A stretch of 64,000 bases of DNA, taken from DASZIT01 sp963770635 (GTDB lineage Bacteria > Actinomycetota > Acidimicrobiia > Acidimicrobiales > RAAP-2). The translations under genes were made by a program, and so were the position numbers. The stretch is from positions 496,001-560,000 of the forward strand of contig CAVYQI010000005.1 of assembly GCA_963770635.1 (NCBI GenBank), given 5' to 3'. The notes beneath the pieces are model-generated. The model was not told the origin of the DNA and made no database searches. It saw only the letters and a list, made by a program, of their open reading frames with translations. Below, one piece after another: positions 9,201 through 16,673 of this stretch (the stretch's first letter is position 1; the number at the start of each line of letters is the position of its first letter).

Positions 9201-9922
9201 AGGGGACCACCCTGGGGTTCGGCGACACCCGGACCCCGATCCCCGATGTCGAGTTCGAGAAGACCCAGCGGCTGGCCTTCGAGAAGGAGATGCTTGGGCT
9301 CTACATCAGCGACCATCCCCTCATGGGGCTGGAAGGGTCGCTCTCCCGGCTCACCGACTGCACGGTGGCCGAGCTGCGCAACGCCGACCTGGAGCCGTTG
9401 GGCACGGAGACCGGCTTCGGCCCCGGGGGGTACGGGACCGAGGGCCAGGTGCGCCTGGCCGGTGGGGTCATCACCGAGCTGTCCCGCCGGTACACCAAAA
9501 AGGGCGATCTCATGGCCAGCTTCGTGCTTGAGGACCTGCAGGCCTCCATCGACGTCTTCGTGTTCCCCAAGACCATGAGCGAGTACGGCGCCCTGCTCGA
9601 TGACGACGCCATCGTGCTGGTGAAGGGCCGGATCGACATGCGGGATGATCAGGTCAAGCTGGTGTGCCTGGAGGTGCAACGCCCCAATCTGGCCACCGAC
9701 GGCACCATCGACCTCCGCATCTCGTTGCCCGTAAATGCCCTCACCGATACCAAGGTCAACGGGCTCAAACGACTCCTTTCCGAGCATCCCGGGAACTCCC
9801 CGGTGTTTCTCCATGTCGGGGAGAAAATCATCCGCCTCCCGTCGGAATTCCGGGTGGACAGCCGCCGGGGTCTCATCGGCGAGCTGAGGGTGCTGCTCGG
9901 TCCCAACGCGATCCTGAGTTGA
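6293..9922 (+). CDS. dnaE: DNA polymerase III alpha subunit DnaE1
   Basis: Replicative polymerase of about 1209 residues, the usual length of actinobacterial DnaE1. An N-terminal PHP domain carries HLHTHTEFS and ITDHGNMYG metal motifs. The C-family palm has the catalytic aspartates in MPDIDMDFDE (D420 and D422) after the GRGSAAGCCVAYCL loop. Fingers, helix-hairpin-helix and a C-terminal OB fold (ITELSRRYTKKGDLMASF) follow. Homology begins at TTG 6293 (LASLSFTHLHTHTE); the frame is open upstream to 6194 but that part looks non-coding. AAAGG about 12 nt upstream is a weak ribosome binding site. The frame is intact throughout. Confidence 0.95.
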   Translation: MASLSFTHLHTHTEFSMLDGAARVDDLVQAAVEDGQPALGITDHGNMYGVLDFYAACRAAGINPVIGTEAYMAGESRLDRPVRRGKVDDTGGDVDGGEKLYYHLTLLAETTAGYRNLLKLSSAAYLEGYYYKPRVDWELLERHHSGLIATTGCLGGVVLQALLANDQVKAEGLAARLQDIFGQGNLYVELQDHGLPEQAKTNPALVEIARRIGAPLLATNDSHYTHREDHVAHDALLCVQTGALIADPKRFKFEGEEHYLKSAAEMRHLFAELPEACDNTLLIAERANVEIEFGHPSLPQFPVPDEFVGDSYEVRSAQYLRHLTLEGAKERYGHPLPANVLERLDYELRVIGDMGFSAYFLVVWDLIRFARSRRIRVGPGRGSAAGCCVAYCLKIVDLDPIRYDLMFERFLNPGRAQMPDIDMDFDERYRGDMIKYAADRYGSDHVAQIVTFSTIKARAAVRDAARVLGKPYVVGDKIAKAMPPLLMGRDTPLGACLTKTEGFEDGFHAAGELRTMYESDPEAKEVIDVAKGLEGLRRQDGIHAAAVVITDQPLTEYVPIQRKPDSDNPEDAPIVTQYEMHGVEDLGLLKMDFLGLRNLSVIERALDLIQISTGERPDIDSIPLDDDPTFAMLRKGDSMGVFQLEGGAMRSTMRSLAPTSFDDVAALVALYRPGPMAANMHKDYPELKNGRKTLTYLHPDMEEILGDTYGLMLYQESVMRVAQKFAGYTLEEADNLRKACGKKNRALIAAEREKFVIGCETQGYGKELGTALFDIIEPFADYAFNKSHAYGYGYIAYQTAWLKAHYPVEYLAALLTSVKDTKDKTAVYLAECRSRGIQVLVPDVNRSLSDFAADYSRRDGSGEGGLGDITFGMAAIRNVGQGLVGHIVAEREKNGPFVDFYDFCQRVDPQVLNKRTIESLIKAGAFDSLGHPRRGLCLVFEEICDLTLERRRQHDAGVVSLFASLEVESEGTTLGFGDTRTPIPDVEFEKTQRLAFEKEMLGLYISDHPLMGLEGSLSRLTDCTVAELRNADLEPLGTETGFGPGGYGTEGQVRLAGGVITELSRRYTKKGDLMASFVLEDLQASIDVFVFPKTMSEYGALLDDDAIVLVKGRIDMRDDQVKLVCLEVQRPNLATDGTIDLRISLPVNALTDTKVNGLKRLLSEHPGNSPVFLHVGEKIIRLPSEFRVDSRRGLIGELRVLLGPNAILS

Positions 9923-10025
9923 CCGGCGCCGGACAACCAACGATGAACTCCCAGGCCACAACGTCTTTTCACCGCGGGTGCCGGCCGAACGTCGGCGTGC
10001 CGTCGGGAAGCCGAGGCGCCAGGAT

Positions 10026-10054
10026 GGGACAAGTGGCCGCAAATCCCGTAAAAT
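10026..10054 (+). promoter_or_regulatory. candidate promoter of the 10175 gene, with hairpin over the -10
   Basis: GGGACA (10026-10031), a 17-nt spacer and TAAAAT (10049-10054) form a plausible sigma-70-type promoter. The 251-nt stretch between dnaE and the next gene holds no other gene I can support. A perfect 6-bp inverted repeat, CCGCAA and TTGCGG, with an 11-nt loop spans the -10. Confidence 0.4.
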
Positions 10055-10174
10055 TGCGGGACGGCTCCCGCTCAGGAGCATCGAGGGCCCGTGCTGGCGG
10101 TGCTCTGGGTGCCCCGGGACGGACCCGAGCCGCCGGCTGAGGCCGCAGGGTAAATGAGGAGTACGGAACGGCTT

Positions 10175-10850
10175 ATGTCCATTCAGGTGGAGACCAAGGA
10201 CTGCACATCACTGAGCGATGCCGAGTTGGCCGAAATGGCCGATCTCTGCGCGGTGCGAGAACCGCATTTCGACATCGGCTTCCTGTCGAAACAGCGGGAA
10301 GAGTGGGTGCTGGTCACCCGGGCCCGGGAGGGCAACAAACTCCGGGGCTATTCGTTCTCCACCCTGGAGCGGATCGGGGGCACACCCTCGCTGCTGATCG
10401 GGGTGGGCACCATCGAGCGCACCGCCCGGGCCGATACCGTCCTGCGGGCGATGATGGGCGACAAGTACCGTCGGGCGCTGCTGGCCTTCCCCGACGAAGA
10501 TGTCCTGGTCGGCACCCGGCTTCTGGCTCCCGAAGGCTTCCGTGCCTTCGTCGGCCTCACCGACGTGGTGCCCGGGCCCGATCACAAGGCCACCGGCGAG
10601 GAGCGCGCCTGGGGACGCCGTCTGGCCAAACGGTTCGGTTGCGAGGCCCGTATCGACGACCGCACCTTCCTGATCGAGGGCGACGGCTGCGAGTCGGGCG
10701 GGTTCGACGTCGGCGGTTCCAAGAGTCCGGCCCCCAAGGAAGTGGTCGCCTTCTTCGAGAAGAACGACGCGTCCGTCGGGCGGGCGGTTGGTGACGTTCG
10801 GGTGGGCCATGGCCGAGGATCTGGCCGCCGGAAGACTCGGCGGACACTGA
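10175..10850 (+). CDS. hypothetical protein (224 aa, one frameshift)
   Basis: I do not recognise this protein. It starts MSIQVETKDCTSLSDAELAE; the layout of an N-terminal helix, YSFSTLERIGGTPSLLIG and a later LLAPEGFRAFVG is reminiscent of acetyltransferase-like alpha/beta folds, but no diagnostic motif is visible. As given, the frame runs to 10921 with an Arg/Ser-rich nonsense tail. Removing one G from the GGG at 10778-10780 instead yields LVTFGWAMAEDLAAGRLGGH and a stop at 10850, giving exactly 225 codons. I prefer this reading. An in-frame ATG at 10154 is an alternative start. Confidence 0.65.
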
Positions 10851-10913
10851 TTCACTCGTCTCGCTCTACCTGGGAGTCCACCAACAAACATCCTGCCGGG
10901 CGTTCTCAGGCAA

Positions 10914-10919
10914 TAGCAT
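10914..10919 (+). promoter_or_regulatory. -10 element (TAGCAT), leaderless start of Rrf2 gene
   Basis: TAGCAT ends 6 nt before the GTG at 10926 in the gap left when the preceding gene is ended at 10850. There is no ribosome binding site. Rrf2 autoregulation at this site is possible. Confidence 0.5.
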
Positions 10920-10925
10920 GACTAC

Positions 10926-11375
10926 GTGAAGGTTTCGACTCGGGGAGACTATGCCAGCCGGGCGCTGCTGTCGTTGGCGCTCCACGCGGAGACGGACGGT
11001 CCCACCGCGGTGAGGGACATCGCCGAGCGTACCGGTCTCCCCCAGCCCTACCTCGAACAGATCTTGCTCGCCCTCAAGGGCGCAGGGCTGGTCCGGTCCA
11101 AGCGCGGGGTGGGTGGCGGCTACGTGCTCGCCCGCACCCCGGACGAGATCACCCTCTCCCAGATCGTCAGCGCCGTCGACGGGCCCATCGTGGCCGGCGA
11201 CTTCGGGCTCCCGCACGAGAACGGGGCGTGCGATCACGAGGGGCAGTGCATCCTGCTGGACGTGTGGGCCGACGTCGGCGAGCACATGCGCACCCATCTC
11301 GACTCGTTCAACCTGGCGGACATGGTGAGACGGGCCCAGGGCCGGGTGTCGGCGCTGCCCAAGAGCTCCACCTGA
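10926..11375 (+). CDS. Rrf2-family transcriptional regulator
   Basis: 149-residue winged-helix regulator of the Rrf2/IscR/NsrR family. It begins with the family opening MKVSTRGDYASRALLSLA. It has the DNA-binding segment IAERTGLPQPYLEQILLALKGAGLV and the wing RGVGGGYVLAR. Iron-sulfur Rrf2 proteins usually have three Cys in a loop after this; here only C102 and C108 (ACDHEGQC) are visible, so a cluster would need a non-Cys third ligand or be absent. No suf/isc genes are adjacent, so the regulon is unknown. The GTG start is fixed by homology and the -10. Confidence 0.88.
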   Translation: MKVSTRGDYASRALLSLALHAETDGPTAVRDIAERTGLPQPYLEQILLALKGAGLVRSKRGVGGGYVLARTPDEITLSQIVSAVDGPIVAGDFGLPHENGACDHEGQCILLDVWADVGEHMRTHLDSFNLADMVRRAQGRVSALPKSST

Positions 11376-11400
11376 GGGTCTACCCCCACCCCGCGTCGCG

Positions 11401-12528
11401 ATGACCGCCGCCAATGATCTGGTGTTGGTACTCGGCATCGTGGTGCTGACCATCGACGCCGCCAGTGTCGTCCGGCTGCTGATCGTCCCCCGTCCCGCGT
11501 CCAGCCTGCTGGCCATGCCCACGGTGTGGGTGCGGTCGGGTTTTCGCTATCTCTCCCAGCTGGCCAAGACCTACCCGGGGAAGGACCGGGTCCTGTCCGT
11601 CAGCGAGCCCGTCGCCCTCATGGTCCTGTTGGGCACCTGGCTGGCGACCGCGGTCCTCGGGTACGCACTGGTCATCTGGGGTCTCGGCGGTACCTACTGG
11701 AGCCACGCCTTCCTCGAGGCCGGGGCATCGGTGTCGACCCTCGGATTCGTCCACGGCGGGAGCGGCGGCTACCAGGCCGTCGACTTCTTCGCCGGCGCCA
11801 CCGGGATGGTGCTGGTGGCGTTGCAGATCGCCTATCTGCCCACCCTCTACAGCGCCTACAACCGCCGGGAGACCTTCGTGACGTTGCTGGAGAGCCGGGC
11901 CGGGGCGCCGGCCTGGGGGCCGGAGATCCTCCTCCGCCACCAGCTGGTGGGGACCATCGGCAATCTCCCCGCCCTCTACGCGGAGTGGGAGCGCTGGGGG
12001 GCCGACGTGGCCGAGAGCCACACCAGCTATCCACCGTTGATGTACCTTCGCTCCCCCCGACCACAGAACTCCTGGATCATCAGCCTGGTCGCGGTCATGG
12101 ACTCGGCGGCCATCTCGCTGGCCGTCAACCCCGACGGGGCCCCGATCGAAGCCCGGATGTGCCTGCGGATGGGCTTCACCTGCCTCCGGGACATCGCCCG
12201 GGTGGTCAACATCCCCTACGACCCCGACCCGGACCCGGACGACCCGATCGAACTGCCGCGGGAGGAGTTCGAAGCCGCCTATAACCACCTCCGGGAGAAC
12301 GGCTATCCGACCCCCCGTCCGATGGACCAGGCCTGGAACCACTTCCGGGGGTGGCGGGTCAACTACGAGGCGGTCGCCTACGCCCTGGCCACCAAGCTCG
12401 ACGCCCCTCCCGCCCGCTGGACCGGCCCGCGGCGGGCCTTCCGGGGGGAGTCGCTGTCACCTCCCCGCCCGGTGGACCGCCAACCCGGTGGCGCGCCTCC
12501 CAAGATCGTCTTTCCCAGGATCAGCTGA
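11401..12528 (+). CDS. membrane protein with ion-channel-like TM-pore-TM arrangement
   Basis: 375 residues. There is one N-terminal membrane helix (about 5-27). A second follows at about 69-95, then a short helix-like segment ending in STLGF (112-116), then a third helix (about 126-150) ending in the charged YNRRE. This spacing matches the TM1-pore helix-filter-TM2 plan of two-helix cation channels, with STLGF where potassium channels have TVGYG. The remaining 220 residues look cytoplasmic, with an Asp/Pro-rich stretch near 285. Family unrecognised; channel function is inference from topology only. Its end overlaps the converging phosphatase gene by 8 nt. Confidence 0.7.
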   Translation: MTAANDLVLVLGIVVLTIDAASVVRLLIVPRPASSLLAMPTVWVRSGFRYLSQLAKTYPGKDRVLSVSEPVALMVLLGTWLATAVLGYALVIWGLGGTYWSHAFLEAGASVSTLGFVHGGSGGYQAVDFFAGATGMVLVALQIAYLPTLYSAYNRRETFVTLLESRAGAPAWGPEILLRHQLVGTIGNLPALYAEWERWGADVAESHTSYPPLMYLRSPRPQNSWIISLVAVMDSAAISLAVNPDGAPIEARMCLRMGFTCLRDIARVVNIPYDPDPDPDDPIELPREEFEAAYNHLRENGYPTPRPMDQAWNHFRGWRVNYEAVAYALATKLDAPPARWTGPRRAFRGESLSPPRPVDRQPGGAPPKIVFPRIS

Positions 12529-13096
12529 GGTTCCAGAGCATCACCACCGGTTGGGCCCGTTCCCAGCCGAGGATGCTGATCGACGCCGGGTCGAGGATGA
12601 AGCACCGTCCCTCCTGGGGGTCGAGGCCGACCCAGCGGGCAGCCAACACCCGGAGCAGGTGGCCGTGGGCGAAACAGAGCACATCGCCGTCGGCGGCCCG
12701 GATCCTCTCGATCAACCGGTCGACCCGGTTCCCCACCTCCCCGGTGGTCTCGCCCCCCGGCGCCCCGTGGGCGAACAGGTCCCATTCCGGCCGGCGGTGG
12801 TGGATCTCGGCGGTGGTGAGTCCTTCGAAGTCGCCGTAGTCCCACTCGGCCAGGTCGGCGTCGACCTCGGCGCGGTCCCCGAGTCCGGCCAGGCGGCAGG
12901 TCTCCCGGGCCCGTAGCAATGGGCTGGTCAACACCAGGCCGAAGGCGTGGTCGGCCAGCCGGGGCTGCAGGGCCTCGGCCTGGGCCGTCCCCTCGGGCAG
13001 GAGGGGCAGATCGGTCCGCCCGGTGTGGCGCCGGCCGAGGCTCCAACTCGTCTGGCCATGCCGTACGAGGAAACAGCGATTAGCCTGGGAATTCAT
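12521..13096 (-). CDS. histidine phosphatase family protein
   Basis: 191-residue phosphoglycerate-mutase-like phosphatase. The phospho-acceptor motif LVRHGQT has the catalytic His at residue 13. TSPLLRARETCR and the second catalytic His in CFAHGHLLRVL complete the active site, and AEWDYGDFEG matches the family. I start at the ATG at 13096, immediately before the first beta-strand; a longer frame reaches 13225 but has no homology-like content. It sits alone between the channel-like gene (convergent) and the sigma factor (divergent). Substrate unknown. Confidence 0.88.
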   Translation of the reverse strand: MNSQANRCFLVRHGQTSWSLGRRHTGRTDLPLLPEGTAQAEALQPRLADHAFGLVLTSPLLRARETCRLAGLGDRAEVDADLAEWDYGDFEGLTTAEIHHRRPEWDLFAHGAPGGETTGEVGNRVDRLIERIRAADGDVLCFAHGHLLRVLAARWVGLDPQEGRCFILDPASISILGWERAQPVVMLWNLS

Positions 13097-13257
13097 AGCG
13101 ACAGCCGACCAGTTCTCCGGCCGATGTGCAAACCGGCGGGGAAGTGGGTAACTCTCCGACCAGTGGATCTGGCAAAGGCCTGGCCAGGGCAGGAATGTCC
13201 GACGCTTCCCAGGCGTTGAACGCATTGGAAACCCACATCAGGAGGGTGAAATAAGGC

Positions 13258-14187
13258 ATGGCATCCCGCACGGCGACCGCCGACAAGGGTAAGAACAAGA
13301 CGAGCGCCCCCACCAGCTCGGCTAAGGAGCGCGCCACCGCCCCGGCGGCGGGCCGGAGCCGTGGCGCGGACGCTGACAGCCTGGGCCTGTTCCTCCGCGA
13401 TCTCGATCATCATCCCCTCCCCGACCACGAAGCCCAGACCGAGCTGGCCAAGCGGGTGGCCGCCGGCGATGACGAGGCGCGCCGGGAGATGGCCGCCGCC
13501 AACCTGCGGCTGGTCATCCACTGGGCCCGTCGCTACCAGGACCGCGGGGTGGACCTTCCCGATCTCATTCAGGAGGGCACCTTCGGCCTGATGCGGGCCG
13601 TCGACAAGTTCGACTGGGAGCGCGGCTTCCGGTTCTCCACCTACGCCACCTGGTGGATCCGTCAGGCCCTCCAGCGGGCGGTCCAGCAGCACGGTCGAAC
13701 CATCCGGCTTCCGATGGAGGTGGCCGAGCGTAATCAGCAGGTAGAGGCGGCCACCTGGGAGCTCACCCATCAACTCCAACGGGCGCCCACCGACGAGGAG
13801 TTGGACAACGCCACCAACACCACCGCCGACATGCGCGCCGACCTCACCCGGGTAGCCCGGGTGGTGGCCAGCCTCGACCAGCCCGCCACCGCCGACTCCA
13901 CCTCCACCCTCGGTGACCTGGTGTCGACCGACAGCAACGAGTTCGAGGACGATGTGGCCTCCGAGCTCACCTTCGGGTTGGTGCGAAACGCCGTCGATCG
14001 CCTTACCGATCTGCAGCGGGCCGTCATCCGCAACCGGTTCGGGTTCGACGGGTCGGATCCGGCGTCGCTCCAGACCACGGCCGAACGGCTCGGTGTGGGC
14101 GTCCGCAAGGTGCGCCAAGCCGAAGCCGAGGCGTTGGAGATCCTGGCCGACAGCGAGGCCCTCGAAGCCGCCCACGAAGCCGCCTGA
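13258..14187 (+). CDS. RNA polymerase sigma factor, RpoD/SigA-related (group 2)
   Basis: 309-residue sigma-70 protein. A Lys/Ala-rich N-terminus (1-37) replaces region 1.1. Region 1.2 (DSLGLFLRDLDHHPLP), region 2 (DLIQEGTFGLMRAVDKFD and FSTYATWWIRQAL), region 3 and region 4 follow. Region 4.2 reads TTAERLGVGVRKVRQAEAEAL, unlike the usual ERIRQIE helix of housekeeping sigma, so its -35 specificity may differ. Strong AGGAGG at 13240-13245 lies 12 nt before the ATG. The short N-terminus and divergent 4.2 point to an alternative group-2 factor, not the primary sigma. Confidence 0.9.
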   Translation: MASRTATADKGKNKTSAPTSSAKERATAPAAGRSRGADADSLGLFLRDLDHHPLPDHEAQTELAKRVAAGDDEARREMAAANLRLVIHWARRYQDRGVDLPDLIQEGTFGLMRAVDKFDWERGFRFSTYATWWIRQALQRAVQQHGRTIRLPMEVAERNQQVEAATWELTHQLQRAPTDEELDNATNTTADMRADLTRVARVVASLDQPATADSTSTLGDLVSTDSNEFEDDVASELTFGLVRNAVDRLTDLQRAVIRNRFGFDGSDPASLQTTAERLGVGVRKVRQAEAEALEILADSEALEAAHEAA

Positions 14188-14224
14188 CCCCCGCCCGGCG
14201 AGGGGCTCCATCCGCGGGTTCGGA

Positions 14225-15169
14225 TCAGTTCGACAGGCGATCGAGTTCGGCGCGGAGATCGGCCGGTAGTTCGGAGGTCCAGGTCGCCCTGGCCCCGGAG
14301 CCCGGGTGGTCGAAGGCCAGCTGATAGGCGTGAAGGAACGGGCGGGTGACGGTGGCTCCGGGAAGCGACCGTCCCCGGGCGTAGACCTCGTCGCCGACCA
14401 CCGGATGTCCGATGGCGGAAAGGTGGACCCGGATCTGATGGGTCCGGCCGGTCTCCAGGGTGGCCTCCACCAGGGTGGTCGGTACCGGCTCGGTGAACCG
14501 CTGCTCCACCCGGTAGCGGGTGCGGGCCTCTTTCCCCTTTCGCGACACCGACATTCGGGTCGGCGATGTCGCCGAGCGACCGATCGGAGCATCCACCACT
14601 CCCGATTCCCCGTCGACTTCTCCCAGCACCAGGGCGCGGTAGTGGCGCGACACCGTCCGCTCCCCGAGCTGGGCCACCAGCGAGCGGTAGGCATCGGGCG
14701 ACCGGGCCACCACCAGGAGCCCCGACGTCCCCCGGTCGAGCCGGTGCACGATGCCGGGCCGGTCGGGATCGGACTCCACGGCTTCGGCCAACGACGCCAG
14801 GTCGGGGTAACGGGACAGCATCCCGTTCACCAGGGTGCCGGTCCGATGTCCGGCTCCCGGGTGCACCACCAGGCCGGCGGGTTTGTCCACCACCACGATG
14901 TCGGCATCTTCATGGACCACCTCGAACACGACCGTCGGGTCGGCCACCGGTGCCGGGACGGGCTCCTCCTCGCCGAGTTCCACCGCCAGCAACTCGCCCT
15001 CCCGCAGGGGCCGGCTGCGGGCGTGCACGGTCACCCCTTCCACCCGGACCCGGCCGGCCGCCACCAGCTGGTCGACGGCGGAGCGGGAGATGTCGGCCAG
15101 CAGGGCCACCGCCCGATCCACCCGGACCCCGTCGAGGGACGACGGCACCGAGATCGAGAGTTGGCTCAC
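14225..15169 (-). CDS. rluD: RluA/RluD-family 23S rRNA pseudouridine synthase
   Basis: 314-residue pseudouridine synthase. An N-terminal S4 RNA-binding domain (about 12-70) precedes the catalytic domain, which has the HRLDRGTSG motif with the nucleophilic Asp145, then RTHQIRVHL. By family it modifies helix 69 or other 23S rRNA uridines, but the exact RluA-subfamily target cannot be read from sequence. The GTG start at 15169 overlaps the lspA stop (GTGA), the common lspA-rluD arrangement, so the two are translationally coupled. Confidence 0.93.
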   Translation of the reverse strand: MSQLSISVPSSLDGVRVDRAVALLADISRSAVDQLVAAGRVRVEGVTVHARSRPLREGELLAVELGEEEPVPAPVADPTVVFEVVHEDADIVVVDKPAGLVVHPGAGHRTGTLVNGMLSRYPDLASLAEAVESDPDRPGIVHRLDRGTSGLLVVARSPDAYRSLVAQLGERTVSRHYRALVLGEVDGESGVVDAPIGRSATSPTRMSVSRKGKEARTRYRVEQRFTEPVPTTLVEATLETGRTHQIRVHLSAIGHPVVGDEVYARGRSLPGATVTRPFLHAYQLAFDHPGSGARATWTSELPADLRAELDRLSN

Positions 15170-15606
15170 GAGGCCGGCTGCCGCCGAAACAGGGAGATGG
15201 CCAGCAGCACGCAACCAACCACGATGCAGGCGTCGGCCACGTTGAAGGTCGGCCAGAAGTGGAAGTCGATGAAGTCGATGACGGCACCGTGGTCGCCGCG
15301 GAACATCCGGTCGGACAGGTTGCCCACTGCGCCCCCGATGATCAGCCCGAAGACGGCGGCCCGGGAGAAGGACGGCGACCGGTAGGCCAATACCAGGAGG
15401 ACCGTGACCAGAATGACGGCGATCACCACCAGCACCGCCGCGTCGCCCTGGAACAAGCTGAACGCCGAACCGGTGTTCCGGCTCAAAGCCAGATCGAGCG
15501 TCCAGATCACGTGGATCGGGCCAGTGTCCAGACGGTCGACCGCCCACCATTTGGTCAGCTGATCTACCACCACCACCACCGCGCCAACCGCGATGGCACC
15601 GGCCAA
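15166..15606 (-). CDS. lspA: lipoprotein signal peptidase LspA
   Basis: Integral membrane aspartic protease that removes signal peptides from prolipoproteins. At 146 residues it has four membrane helices and the two catalytic Asp motifs: GNLSDR (D99) and FNVADA (D125). The usual helix-1 motif DQLTKWW is at 15-21. The start is uncertain: TTG 15606 is the first clear in-frame candidate, and typical LspA would begin 10-15 residues earlier. The stop overlaps the rluD start. The frame is intact. Confidence 0.93.
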   Translation of the reverse strand: MAGAIAVGAVVVVVDQLTKWWAVDRLDTGPIHVIWTLDLALSRNTGSAFSLFQGDAAVLVVIAVILVTVLLVLAYRSPSFSRAAVFGLIIGGAVGNLSDRMFRGDHGAVIDFIDFHFWPTFNVADACIVVGCVLLAISLFRRQPAS

Positions 15607-15665
15607 CCGGAGGGATGCGCCGGCCGGAGCCCCCCGTCGGACCGTGCTCGATTCGGCGTTGCCGG

Positions 15666-16389
15666 TCAGCGTCGCGACAGCCCCCCGCTCTTACAGGCCA
15701 CGCACAGCCGCGGCATAGGGCAGGGCCCGGAGCCGGGTCTTCGGGATCGCCTGGTAGCAACGCTCGCAGGCGCCGTAGGTCTTTCGGGCGATCCGCTCCA
15801 GCGCATCGTCGATCTCCTCCACCGCCGCCTGGGCCTGCGCCGAGAGGGCCAGATCGCGCTCACGGTCGACCGCCACCGTTCCGCCCTCGCCGCCTTCGGC
15901 ATCGAACTGTACGTCGCCGGGCTCCCGTTCCTGAGCCAGCGATTCGGCCTCGGCCCGGAGGTCCTCGGCCTGGCCCTGGGCCACCGCCCGCTCCTCCAGC
16001 AGCAACAGCCGCTGCTCCTCGAGGAACTTGGTGTCCTTGGCGTACGGGCCCACCGTCGGCCGCTTCGGGGCCGGCGGGGCGACCGGGGCGGTCTTCTTGG
16101 CCGCGGCCGGCTTGCGGGCCGGGGCGGCTTTGGTGGCAGTCGCAGTCTTCTTGGCCGGGACCTCCCGTTTGGCCGGGGCGGTCTTCTTGGCCGCGGCCGG
16201 CTTGCGGGCCGGGGCGGTCTTCTTGGCCGCTGCCGGCTTGCGGGCCGGGGCAACCTTCTTGGCCGGAGCCGTCTTCTTGGCCGGTGCCGGCTTGCGGACC
16301 GGGGCCGACTTCCGGGCCGGTGCCACCTTCTTGGTCCCCTTGCGCGCCGGCGCCGCTTTCACCACTGGCGCCCGCTTCTTCGTAGTCAT
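15666..16389 (-). CDS. DksA/TraR zinc-finger protein with histone H1-like tail (frameshift near end)
   Basis: Predicted RNA-polymerase-binding or DNA-binding protein. The first 125 residues are Lys/Ala/Pro repeats (AAKKTAPARKPA units) like histone H1 tails. A coiled-coil follows (about 135-205), then a DksA zinc finger. As given, the frame ends at 15691 with only the first finger half (ACERC). Removing one base near 15715-15722 gives ALPYARLCVACKSGG, restoring the second CxxC and a stop at 15666, 241 codons in all. Start is ATG 16389 behind a strong GAGGAGG. It lies upstream of lspA-rluD, a common actinobacterial order. Confidence 0.85.
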
Positions 16390-16475
16390 TCCTTCGACCT
16401 CCTCAGGACCGACCGCACCCGCCATGACCCGATTGGGCCGTGAAGAACGTGAATCTCCGTTGTGGTGAGCGGGTG

Positions 16476-16504
16476 ACGATACCGTGCCCAACAGGGCCCG
16501 GCAA
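16476..16504 (-). promoter_or_regulatory. promoter of the DksA-like gene
   Basis: On the minus strand TTGCCG (16499-16504), a 17-nt spacer and TATCGT (16476-16481) precede the gene by about 87 nt. The 284-nt stretch 16390-16673 holds this promoter and a leader with a GAGGAGG ribosome binding site; I see no gene or recognisable T-box in it. Confidence 0.55.
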
Positions 16505-16673
16505 TCCGAAGACCCACCGACCGTGCCGGGCACCATAGCGGGTGAACGCCGATCGTCAGTCGGCACCGCCGACGACTGGGGCGATTTCCCCAGTTCAGCG
16601 GAGCCCAGGGCGGCTGGACGCCCAAGCCCTCATCGGAAGGCGGCCCCGCGCCACCGCGGAAGCCGCGGGCGGC

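Noticed and set aside
6317..10081. A 1254-codon open frame on the minus strand opposite dnaE
   Set aside because: It mirrors dnaE codons in a GC-rich genome; its translation is low-complexity Val/Gly/His-rich with no domain.
10851..10921. C-terminal extension of the 10.2-kb gene to 10921
   Set aside because: The tail is Arg/Ser nonsense; correcting one GGG gives a natural ending at 10850 and frees the rrf2 promoter.
16390..16673. T-box or ileS leader between divIVA and the DksA gene
   Set aside because: A GGTGG-like string exists but the conserved T-box sequence and its stems are absent; no tRNA ligase gene follows.
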